Positions 34,959 through 43,599 of a stretch of DNA of 64,000 nt are shown here, in pieces. A model generated the notes under the pieces. That model was not told the origin of the DNA and searched no databases. It saw nothing but the letters and a program-made list of their open reading frames with translations. Position 1 is the first letter of the stretch, and every line of letters starts with the position of its first letter. The stretch is from Breznakibacter sp047600785 (lineage in GTDB: Bacteria; Bacteroidota; Bacteroidia; Bacteroidales; Marinilabiliaceae), in the NCBI GenBank assembly GCA_047600785.1, contig JASGKH010000002.1:310001-374000 (forward strand), given 5' to 3'. Position numbers and translations under genes: made by a program.

Positions 34959-37900
34959 TTAGTTGTGGTTATTGCGTCTTTTTCTCAGTATCCAAAGCAG
35001 GATGAAAAATGCGGCCAGGACACTTCCCCCGATAATAAAACCGTTTAACGACGTTTTTTCCGAGCCGTTGGTTTGCGCCTCTTGGTCTTTTTTCAAAACC
35101 AACCCTTTTTTCGCCGCATCGGATGATGTGCCGGCGACTTTCATTTGCTGTATCTGCTGCTTATAGGCATCGGCGTTTTCCGAAGGAACATTTTGAGAGA
35201 TGAAGTCCTGTAATTTGGTGTTTGCCCCTGAAAAGCCGGAGCCGGAAGGGCCGAATTCTTTCACCAAATCGGTATGCAGTTGCGCCACATCCTTTAATTG
35301 CTGTTCCGATGCTTTCCAGTAACCTTTGCGGGCCGTTTCGAGCATCACGGCGGTCATTTCCTGGAGCGCGGCCGGGCTTGTGTGCTTGAAGAACTGCTGG
35401 ACGCCCAGTTTGTATTCGTCTTTCACGTATACCTGGTGCAATTTGTCCCACATTTCTTTGTCTATGGTTTTAGGTTTTGTGACATTCCATCCGTAAATAT
35501 TACGTACGGTTTCGGCAAAGTTTTCGGCACTCGAAGCCCCACCTTTCATCTGTTCTTTTATGTAAGCGGGATTAAAGATGGTGGTACGTGCCTCCACGCC
35601 CACGGCTTCCTTCACTTCCTGCATGCGTACGTTGTTGCGGTTGCGGTAATCGCTGAAATAGGCTTCGGGATCTTTGCCTGTGACATGGCGTACGGCAAGG
35701 CTCATACCCCCCATGAATTCGTACACATGGTCGAGGCTCAAGGGGCCCCATGTGTTGTTTTGACGAGGTTGTACCACCAGGTCGGTGTTGTGCAACGCGG
35801 CTTCGAGCAGGTGTTGGTTGAATTGCCCCCACTCTTTGTCACTGCCGTAAAACGCGCCCATATTGTGGATATAGGTCCTGGCTACTTCGGCTTCGTTTTC
35901 CCAACGGTCACCGCTTTCGACCATCCCCATGATACCTGTGCCATAGTTGCCGTTAAGCCCTCCGAAAATGCGGAAAAGCGACATGCGGCGCGCATCGATG
36001 GGGGCAGCGCCTTTTTCTACAAGGATACGTTCGGTTTCGACGGTGCTTTGTGCCACATAGTTTTCATACTCATCGTGGGTGGCCGAAGCTGCCATTTCGA
36101 CCGCACGACTGATAAGTACGAGGCGTGAAGCGCCTAAATCGCGGAACTGTCCTGAGGTTTGGACAATCACGTCGATGCGTGGGCGTCCCAACTCTTTGGA
36201 CGGAATCAGGCGTAGATCGCTTACCCTGCCAAACGGATCACGTACGGGTTCCACACCAAGCATGTAAAGCACTTGTGCAATGGTAGCTCCTTCAGATTCG
36301 ATGAACTCGCCGCTCCAGAAAGTGTAACTGATTTTTCGGGGCAAGGTTCCGTTGCGTTTTTGGTAAGTTTCCAGGGTGCTTTTGGCCAATGTGACCCCTT
36401 TATCCCATGCACTTTCCGATGGTGTGGCTTCGGCATTGATGCTGTACAGGTTACGTCCTGTTGGCAGTGTGTTGGGGTTTGCCACTGCGTCGCCACCGGG
36501 TGAAGGGGCAATATAGCCGCCGTTCAGGGCATTTAGCAGGGCAGCCATTTCCATGGACGGGCTGCTTAACAAATACTGCTTGTAAAGCAGGATGTTGTTT
36601 GCGGTCCGTTCGATTTCCAGAATGGCGGCCAGTTGCTTTTTGTTTGGTTCAGGGGTACTTTTGCCGTGCAGGGCTGCTCCGTTTCCGTGATGAGGGTGGC
36701 CTCCCTGCGGTCCGTGGGGCGAAGCGGGGGCCGCTTCGTTTGTTTTCTGCTGACCGTTGTGCTGTTGTTTCTTTGCACGTTCAGCCATTAGTTGGGCCAT
36801 GCTTTTGGGCTTTAACGATTCGGCATATTGGTGGGCCGCGTCAATGTCGGCTTTGCTAAGATTGGCCAGTTTCATCAGTTCACTTTCCCCGATATGGCTT
36901 TTGCTTTTTAGCGTGCCGGCCACAAACTGTTTTGATGGGTTGAGATAACGTTGTGTGAAATAATTTTTGTTGCGCAATTGTTCGGGCGATACGGTTCCGC
37001 GTTCACGGTCCAGGGCGGCAAGGCTGTATGCGATAGGGTCGGCGCTCATGGCCATTACCGAGCTTTCTATTTTGTCATGTTCGTATGGTGTGCCCAACGT
37101 ATAAGGTTGCCCCAGCATTTTTTCGTTGCCCAGCTCATCTGCAAAGTTTTCTATTTTCTCAATGTCCTCGAAATTATAGGGTTTCACAAGATTACTGTCG
37201 AGTTGCAGGTCCCGGTGAAGCCCCAATGCCACGGCCAGCTTTTTTACTTCGATGGAAGCCGCGTCTTTCTGGTCTTCAGGTTTGTTGTAATAGATTCGTA
37301 TCCTTTCGTTGAGTGACTTGAATTCCCTGCGCATGTCGCTGTCCATGAACGGCGGGTTGAGGTGTGACACAAGGTTGCCGTAACCGCGGCGTTTGGCTAT
37401 GATGCCTTCGCCCACGTTGGCAATGGTGTAAAGGTAAAAGTGGGGCATGGTGCCTACCAGGCGGTCCGGCCAGTCGAAGCTCGACAAAGCCACTTGTTTC
37501 TGCGGCGTGAATTCCAGGCTGCCGTGCGTGCCAAAATGGACAATGGCGTCGGCCTTGAAGCCGAAACGTGTCCAAAGGTACGATCCGATATACGTGTGGG
37601 GAGGGGCTGTTTTGGCCCCATGCACGATTTGGAATTGGTCGTTGCCCACGGCTGGGAGCGGCTGGGGAAGTATTGCCACGTTGCCGTATTCGATGCGTGC
37701 GACGGCCATGTACTGTTTGCCGTTTTGTTCCACGGCCATGTAGTTGCCCGGTGCAGGGCCGTACACGTCGGTCACTTGCTTGTACAGGTCGGATGGCATG
37801 GCTTGTGCGGCCCAGTTTTCGTATTCGCTTTTCTCTACAAGGGCGGGATTGCCGTTTTTCAGATATTTATCGAACATGCCGTTGGCATAGGTATCTAGGA

Positions 37901-39170
37901 CCATGCCTTGCGCCATTATTTGTTTCTCGAACTCTTTTTCGTTCTGGGGCAGGTTCCCAAGGTTATATCCTTCGGTCTGCAGCTTCTTTAAAAAAGCATG
38001 TAGTGAGGGAACGACTTCCATGCCCGATGCGATGAGTGCCGATTGGCCTGCACCCTTGAAATAATAAACGGCTACCTTTTTTTTGCTGTTGCCGGTATGT
38101 TTCAGCTTGAGGTAATTTTCCACGATCCGGGTGAAACTTGCCAGTCTGTCGGGAATGGCTTTAAACAGGTAAAAGCCTTCGTTGTCGACGAACTGGGCAT
38201 TGAGCGTGTAGGGGTAAATGCCTCCGTCGAGCTCGGGCATTACCACGCTTTGCGACAAAAAGCCGCCCATCATGCCCATGAGGTCGTTGAGCCATTTGTC
38301 TTCTGGCTCGAGTACGGTGAGAGGGCAGAAGATGGGAATGTTACGTTGTTTAAGCCATTGGACGGCCGCATCGCCGGAACCCATCGACAAACGTCCGTGT
38401 GGCATGTAGACCACGGCATCGGGTTCAAGTTCTTTCAGCATCTCCATGCGCTTACGCTGGCTAACCATGGGATACACGTTCATGCCCGCATTTTCGAGCG
38501 AAATGATAAGACTGTCCAGATGCATGCGGTTGCCTGCGAACGGATCGCCAAAGCTACCCACAATGGCTACTTTGGGAGCACCTGCTTTTGCCCAATGTTT
38601 TTCGGTACGGTACTGCTCAAATTCGGCAAGCGTAGCAAAGCTACGGGCTTCGTCCATGTGGTAATAGGCGTCTTCGGGCATGGTAACTACCGAATCGGGC
38701 ACCGGGGCAAACCATGTTTTGCCGTCTATTTCACGTCTGATGTAACGCAACAGGCTTCGGTAGTTGGTCGAGTTTCCGTTTTCAAGGTACTTCTTTACCT
38801 GATTAAGTTGTACGCTATCGAGGTTTACGATGTTGTTGTCGGGATTGGTGACGGCCGTGCTGTAAAACGGCAGGCCTTTGCCGGCAAGCGAGGTCAGTTG
38901 CTGTCTTTGCGACTCGCTAAGTTTTAGTCCCATGGCAAACACCAGCACCGCATCGTATTTCTTTAATTTACCGATGTCTTCGATATCCACTTGTTGCACT
39001 TTGATAAACGGATCGTCGGTCGATTTGGCAATGCTGGTGGTCTGAAAGTTTGGAAAATTGACCAATGCCACTTTGGTGGTCGCTATTAATGCCGAATATA
39101 GCCAGATGCACACAGCGGCAACGGCTATAGCGGCAATTCCAATGGTTAGCTTTTGTTTGTTGGTACGCAT
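34959..39170 (-). CDS. hmuS: CobN/Mg-chelatase-like heme protein HmuS
   Basis: A 1403-residue member of the CobN/BchH large-subunit family. An N-terminal signal anchor (~8-30) and a C-terminal transmembrane helix (~1377-1397, followed by 'RKRRNNHN') tether it to the inner membrane, with the bulk on the periplasmic side. True cobaltochelatases of cobalamin synthesis lack these anchors, and no cobS/cobT is nearby. HmuS homologues in Bacteroidota heme loci have been linked to anaerobic removal of iron from heme. CobN-type stretches include 'HFGTHGSLEFTPQKQVALS' and 'GVEPVRDPFGRVSDLRLIP'. A His-rich loop ('GPQGGHPHHGNGAALHG', about residues 815-835) may bind metal. It is preceded by a nested inverted repeat. 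Confidence 0.87.
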   Translation of the reverse strand: MRTNKQKLTIGIAAIAVAAVCIWLYSALIATTKVALVNFPNFQTTSIAKSTDDPFIKVQQVDIEDIGKLKKYDAVLVFAMGLKLSESQRQQLTSLAGKGLPFYSTAVTNPDNNIVNLDSVQLNQVKKYLENGNSTNYRSLLRYIRREIDGKTWFAPVPDSVVTMPEDAYYHMDEARSFATLAEFEQYRTEKHWAKAGAPKVAIVGSFGDPFAGNRMHLDSLIISLENAGMNVYPMVSQRKRMEMLKELEPDAVVYMPHGRLSMGSGDAAVQWLKQRNIPIFCPLTVLEPEDKWLNDLMGMMGGFLSQSVVMPELDGGIYPYTLNAQFVDNEGFYLFKAIPDRLASFTRIVENYLKLKHTGNSKKKVAVYYFKGAGQSALIASGMEVVPSLHAFLKKLQTEGYNLGNLPQNEKEFEKQIMAQGMVLDTYANGMFDKYLKNGNPALVEKSEYENWAAQAMPSDLYKQVTDVYGPAPGNYMAVEQNGKQYMAVARIEYGNVAILPQPLPAVGNDQFQIVHGAKTAPPHTYIGSYLWTRFGFKADAIVHFGTHGSLEFTPQKQVALSSFDWPDRLVGTMPHFYLYTIANVGEGIIAKRRGYGNLVSHLNPPFMDSDMRREFKSLNERIRIYYNKPEDQKDAASIEVKKLAVALGLHRDLQLDSNLVKPYNFEDIEKIENFADELGNEKMLGQPYTLGTPYEHDKIESSVMAMSADPIAYSLAALDRERGTVSPEQLRNKNYFTQRYLNPSKQFVAGTLKSKSHIGESELMKLANLSKADIDAAHQYAESLKPKSMAQLMAERAKKQQHNGQQKTNEAAPASPHGPQGGHPHHGNGAALHGKSTPEPNKKQLAAILEIERTANNILLYKQYLLSSPSMEMAALLNALNGGYIAPSPGGDAVANPNTLPTGRNLYSINAEATPSESAWDKGVTLAKSTLETYQKRNGTLPRKISYTFWSGEFIESEGATIAQVLYMLGVEPVRDPFGRVSDLRLIPSKELGRPRIDVIVQTSGQFRDLGASRLVLISRAVEMAASATHDEYENYVAQSTVETERILVEKGAAPIDARRMSLFRIFGGLNGNYGTGIMGMVESGDRWENEAEVARTYIHNMGAFYGSDKEWGQFNQHLLEAALHNTDLVVQPRQNNTWGPLSLDHVYEFMGGMSLAVRHVTGKDPEAYFSDYRNRNNVRMQEVKEAVGVEARTTIFNPAYIKEQMKGGASSAENFAETVRNIYGWNVTKPKTIDKEMWDKLHQVYVKDEYKLGVQQFFKHTSPAALQEMTAVMLETARKGYWKASEQQLKDVAQLHTDLVKEFGPSGSGFSGANTKLQDFISQNVPSENADAYKQQIQQMKVAGTSSDAAKKGLVLKKDQEAQTNGSEKTSLNGFIIGGSVLAAFFILLWILRKRRNNHN

Positions 39171-39234
39171 TGTGGTTTTACTTGTTGGTTTTTATGATAG
39201 AAGGATGGATGGGGAAAAGGTTCGCTTGGTTTGG

Positions 39235-39310
39235 ATTGTTGGTTTTAAGGGAGAATGTCCGTCGGGGCCGAAACCCCGACGGACATGTCCGTACAAGTAA
39301 AACCAACAAT
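39235..39310. repeat. Nested inverted repeats between hmuY and hmuS
   Basis: Outer perfect 13-bp arms ATTGTTGGTTTTA (39235-39247) and its complement (39298-39310) enclose inner perfect 13-bp arms ATGTCCGTCGGGG (39255-39267) and its complement (39274-39286), loop CCGAAA. No T-run follows on the transcribed strand. It could stabilise the hmuRY message, reduce read-through to hmuS, or bind a regulator. A third TTGTTGGTTTT copy lies at 39183-39193, near the hmuS start. Confidence 0.85.
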
Positions 39311-39344
39311 TATATACACAAGAAAATGGCTAACGGAAATCGGT

Positions 39345-40721
39345 TCACTCTGCTTTCTTTACCAGCGCGTATTCGATGTTCGGATACCCTCGGGTACCGC
39401 CGTCGCTGGCGTGGAAATTGATAAAGCGCAGTTTGTATACATTTCCGGCAAAATCTTTCACTACATAAAACCGATCGGTTTTTACGCCAACTGTTCCCGT
39501 CGTGGCCCGCCAGTTCGATCCGATGGTGCTACGTGCATCGCTGAAGGTGGTGGTCGCGATATGGGTTTCTGCGTAAGTACTATATGTCACATCATCGGAA
39601 ACAAGCACTTCGGCCGCCGTAACCCCTGCCAGATTGTTGATGAGTACCTGGTCGGAGAAGTAATATGGAACGTAGGTGCCGCTCGATAAGGTTTTATACA
39701 TGGCGCCCGTCCACATGATATCCCACTTGGCTTTAGCCGGTTGGAAGGTCACCAAACCGCCGTCGAAACTCACGAATTGGAAATTGTAAGCATCGTCTTT
39801 GGTTATTTGTAACGTTTGGTAAGTTGCGTCGGTTATATTGGCGTATTGGAGAGTATAACCACTGGCAGTGCGGAGTACACGTACTTTTTTCCATGCACGG
39901 GCCGCTACACTCCCTGCTGTCCCTCTGTTAATGATATACACTTTGGCGTCCGATTCGGGAATAGTGCCGAAAACCGTTTGGGACATATCTCCGTCCACGT
40001 CGTCGATAATATTAAACGCATTGGCGTTCGACGTGGCGACCGTCAGGTTCAGCCCAATTGTATCGGTAGCCGAAACGAGCGACAGATCGGTTTTTTCCAG
40101 TGCGATGGCACTGGCTCCAACGGTGTGGTTGAGTATCACTTTGAAGTCGTCGCCGCAATAAAATCCCAAATCCCACGATTGACGGAGCACCGAGCTTTGC
40201 GCATTGTTGCTAAAGTCCACGAACACGCTATTGACGGCCGAAGCGCCGCCTTCGCCGCCTTGCAATGTCATGCTGCTTCCTTCCGAGACAATGGAGGCGA
40301 ACGATACGGTCGTTACCGTGCTGCTGCCTAATATCAACGGCGATTCTGCATCGGTGACGTTAAATACCAGTTGTTCCGATCCGGAGAAAAACGCATCGTT
40401 GTTTTTGATGATATTGAATGAGGCGGTATTGCTCCCCGCAACAACGGTCAGGGTGATTGTTTGGTCTTCGGCAGCAGGTTCGGTGGTATATTCCGAGCCA
40501 TAAGTGACCCCGCTTTCGGTAAAGGATAGCGTGACCTTTGTGTCGCTGTCCACATTGCGGCTTAAAATTACCTGTATGGCTTTCGATTGTTCATCATCGT
40601 CTATGCCAACGGCATCTGTGGCGAAATTTACCAGGTTGTCGGGCAACTTGGGATCATCGTCGTTGCAGGCCGTAAAAGAGATGGCGGCCACCATTGCCAA
40701 TGAAAATATTGTTTTTTTCAT
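39345..40721 (-). CDS. hmuY: HmuY-like heme-binding lipoprotein with N-terminal Calx-beta-like domain
   Basis: A 458-residue lipoprotein; the start at 40721 gives 'MKKTIFSLAMVAAISFTAC' with lipid Cys19. Residues ~25-140 look like a Calx-beta-type sandwich ('SGVTYGSEYTTEPA', 'TASFNIIKNNDAFFSGSEQLVFNV'); the remainder has HmuY features: 'VFVDFSNNAQSSVLRQSWDLGFYCGDDFKVILN', 'AKWDIMWTGAMYKT' and the closing 'VYKLRFINFHASDGGTRGYPNIEYALV'. HmuY proteins are surface hemophores that pass heme to HmuR. It is much longer than Porphyromonas HmuY because of the added domain. It follows hmuR with a 34-base gap. Confidence 0.83.
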   Translation of the reverse strand: MKKTIFSLAMVAAISFTACNDDDPKLPDNLVNFATDAVGIDDDEQSKAIQVILSRNVDSDTKVTLSFTESGVTYGSEYTTEPAAEDQTITLTVVAGSNTASFNIIKNNDAFFSGSEQLVFNVTDAESPLILGSSTVTTVSFASIVSEGSSMTLQGGEGGASAVNSVFVDFSNNAQSSVLRQSWDLGFYCGDDFKVILNHTVGASAIALEKTDLSLVSATDTIGLNLTVATSNANAFNIIDDVDGDMSQTVFGTIPESDAKVYIINRGTAGSVAARAWKKVRVLRTASGYTLQYANITDATYQTLQITKDDAYNFQFVSFDGGLVTFQPAKAKWDIMWTGAMYKTLSSGTYVPYYFSDQVLINNLAGVTAAEVLVSDDVTYSTYAETHIATTTFSDARSTIGSNWRATTGTVGVKTDRFYVVKDFAGNVYKLRFINFHASDGGTRGYPNIEYALVKKAE

Positions 40722-40755
40722 CTTTTTGTTTATTTGTGTTTCGAATAATGTGTCG

Positions 40756-43051
40756 TTATAATTCAAATATCAACCCTACCAGATATGAGCGTCCATAGCT
40801 CAGCGGAAGAGGGCCCGAGGTGCTGTGGCCTCCCGACGCCTGCGACGTGTTGTCCAGATTCGTGATGTCGAAGATGTTTCTCACTCCGGCCTGGAGCTTC
40901 AGATACTTTACCACGGGTTGGACAACTGTGAAATCGGCCCAATGGAATTCTCCGATGTATGTTTTGTGCACGGTGGTTGTACCGTTTGCGGTCACCAGTT
41001 CGTGGGACGGTTTCTCGCCCGTGAACTTATAAGTGAGGCTCAAGCTGGTTTTCCATTTGGGCAGCTGGTAAAGGGCCGAGAACGTGGCTTCGGGCGACCA
41101 TTCGAACTGATCGGTGTTTTGATCCTCATATTCGTCCATCTGGCTGTATTTGTTGTAGCGGGCTATGTACGAGAACCCTGCGTTAAGCTGCCAGTTCCCG
41201 GTACGGAAGGCGACATCCATGGTGGCTCCGGTGGTTTTGAACTCATCAATGTTCACGTATGTGTACACGGAAGGATCATTGGCATCGGTAGCGGTGGTTA
41301 TCAGGTCATTGAATTGGTTGTAGAACGGAGACAGGGAGGTCGTAAGCCTTGCCTTTTCGCTATGTATCGGCCGCCATGTAAACGTTGCCGTGTAACTGTT
41401 CGAATATTCTGCTTTCAAATCGGTGTTGCCTTTGATGGAGTGGCTGGCATCGAAGAACCAGAAGTAAAGTTCGCGTAGCGCGGGGGCCCTGAAGCCACGT
41501 GCGTACGATAGCCGTAAATCCGTCCACTCGCCCAGTTTTATTTTTGTGTTGAACGACGGAATAACAGGAGGTGCGTCGTAAGTGCTGTTTTTGCTGAAAC
41601 GCAAACCGGGCCTCAATTGGATTGATTCTCCGATTTTGATCTCGGCCGATGCAAATGCCGAATAGTCGCTAATGGTCGGCTCGCCCTGGATGCGGTCGCC
41701 GCTGGCATGGTCGTTTTTGGCCTCCAGCCCGAACTGGTAACTGGCCCATGAGTTTTGTTTGTACACGGAGGTGGCGCGTACAAAAAGGTTCTCGAATTTT
41801 GATACGTCTTGTGCCCCTGCATCGAGGCTCAAACGACGGTCGTTGGTCGTTAGGTTGATGGTGGTGGTTTGGGTGGCCCGCTCGTAATCCTGATAGGACG
41901 CACAGGCGTTGAACGACCATTTGTTGTTGAGCAGGTATGAGCCTTGAAGCTGATGAGTCAGCCTTGTGGTGTTGTAATCTTTGTCGGTGGCCGTGTTGGT
42001 GTTCACGTTCACATCGCCCAGCCCCATAATGGATTCGTCCAGCCAGTCGAGACGGTACCATGTGTTCAGCTTGCTGTTTTTAAAGCCGAATCCGGCTTGC
42101 CCCATCAGTTGGTCTTTGGCCTTCCATTGTTTGGCACGTCCGGTGTAACTGCCCTGCCATCCGCCAAAATCGTTTCGGGTCACGTTGGCCCCTGCGTGCC
42201 AGCCTTTTTGCCATATATAATTCAAGCCTGCATGGTTATTGTGTTTTCCCTTGCCGTCAAAAACTTCGTATTCGTCGCCCACGGTTTCTTCCTGCACACG
42301 TGCCGTGACCGAAAGTTTGTTGGTGCCGTCGGCCGCTGCTTTTTTGGAGATAAAGTTGATGACGCCCGCCAACGCATCGGTGCCGTATACGACCGACATG
42401 GGGCCTTCGATGATTTCGATACGTTCGATGTTGTTGACATCGATCTGGCTGATGCTTTGTTTGGTGGCGCCTCTGTCGATGACCGGGACCCCGTTCGAGC
42501 AATATTTTTACGTTTTGGCCCGACATTCCCATCAGTTGGATGTCCGACTCGCCGGTGGCCAGGTCGTTGCTAAACCTTATGCCGGGCTGCGTTTCCAACA
42601 ATGTTTTGATCTCGACCGCACCGCGTGCCGCAATTTGTTCGGGGCCGATGGTCCGCACCCTGTACACCGAATTCCGGACGGATTGGGGCTCGAATTGCCC
42701 GGTGACGACCACTTCGCCCAATTGTTGTTTGTTCTCGATCAGGTAGATTGTGGGGACATACAGGGTGTCGTTTTCGGGAATGGTGATTTCCAGTTCTTTT
42801 TTATGGCTGGCAATCGACTGCACCACTAACGTGCATTTGCCCGCGTCGGCCATGAAGCTGAATTCTCCTTTATAGTTGCTGACCGTGCCAAAACCAGTGT
42901 CCTTTATCAGCACCTGGATGAATTCGGCAGGCTGACCGTCCGATGTGTTTACCCGGCCTTTTACATACCCCGGAGGTATTTGTTTTTGGGCGTGTAGCGG
43001 GAATAAGAGATATGGTGATAACGCAATTATCGATGCTAGTAAACGCTTCAT
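40756..43051 (-). pseudogene. hmuR: TonB-dependent heme receptor HmuR-like, frameshifted
   Basis: Outer-membrane TonB-dependent receptor. Signal peptide, CarboxypepD_reg-like domain ('GYVKGRVNTSDGQPAEFIQVLIKDTGFGTVSNYKGEF' region), plug ('LGEVVVTGQ', 'LLETQPGIRFSND', 'MSVVYGTDALAGVINFISKK') and a beta-barrel ending in aromatic 'LSYGRSYLVGLIFEL'. The N-terminal frame leaves the path at the plug; removing one T from the TT at 42494-42495 restores 'KILLDGVPVIDRGATKQSI' and a 764-residue protein, normal length. It is the first gene of the hmuR-Y-S-T-U-V operon. Loss of the receptor would disable the operon, so an error is as likely as a real mutation. Confidence 0.86.
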
Positions 43052-43349
43052 GTTGATTGGTACGCTCTAATGTTTACGCAAAGTAAACGGTACCGTCAGC
43101 CGTCCACAATCCCTTATTTTAGCGTTTTTATGAGGTATGGAAGCGCATGCCCCGAATTAAAAAATCCCTAAAAGTAGGGATAAGAAAAATAAAAGTATGT
43201 TTTCACAATCGATTTGTAATCAGTGTTTTGTTGTTCTTGTGGGCTGTGCCGCCGGTTGCTAATATCCTTATTTGTTGTATCGCTATTGTTTGGGATGCGG
43301 AAGAGAGCAGGAAAGGCAGAGGTGGTTTTTAAAGTTAATGGCTAATAGC
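43052..43349. other. Upstream region of the heme operon
   Basis: About 300 bases before hmuR. It must contain the operon promoter. A short forward frame at 43147-43332 with a hydrophobic stretch is not convincing as a gene. I see no clear Fur-type palindrome. Confidence 0.4.
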
Positions 43350-43560
43350 TGGAGGCTGGAAGTTTCTTCTGTGAAAGTGCCTGAGTGCCAAAGAAGAGTG
43401 CAAAAGTGCCAAAGATCGAAAGAAGCAGCTTCTTCATCTGGTTACTGGTAGTTTCAAACGACAGACCTCCCCCGTCCCCTCCCAGGGAGGGGTGCCGTGA
43501 CGTACAGTGCGTTTCAGGTTCTCCTCCTTTGGAGGGGTTAGGGGAGGTCATCCGATGAAA
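43350..43560 (+). repeat. Dispersed REP-like element, full copy
   Basis: Same order of blocks as one unit of the array at 5583-6165: AT-rich half with 'gtgaaagtgcctgagtgcc' and 'cagcttcttcatctggttac', then the GC-rich half with 'cccgtcccctcccagggagg' and 'ctttggaggggttaggggag'. It lies between hmuR and the third chemoreceptor gene. Confidence 0.85.
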
Positions 43561-43599
43561 AGATTTCCGATTCTTTTCATCGGAGTATTTGTGAAGTGT

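Noticed and set aside
38043..38927. Forward open frames of up to ~290 codons opposite hmuS
   Set aside because: Histidine- and phenylalanine-rich antisense translations of the CobN-like gene, with no family features of their own.
34959..39170. Cobalamin-synthesis cobaltochelatase subunit CobN
   Set aside because: Membrane anchors at both ends, the hmu gene neighbourhood and lack of other cob genes favour HmuS.
40785..40830. tRNA-like words ('tccatagctcagcggaagag')
   Set aside because: The stretch encodes the C-terminal 'LSYGRSYLVGLIFEL' end of the TonB receptor on the reverse strand and does not fold into a cloverleaf.
43147..43332. Short forward frame (61 codons) with a hydrophobic stretch
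   Set aside because: No family features and it lies in the promoter region of the heme operon.
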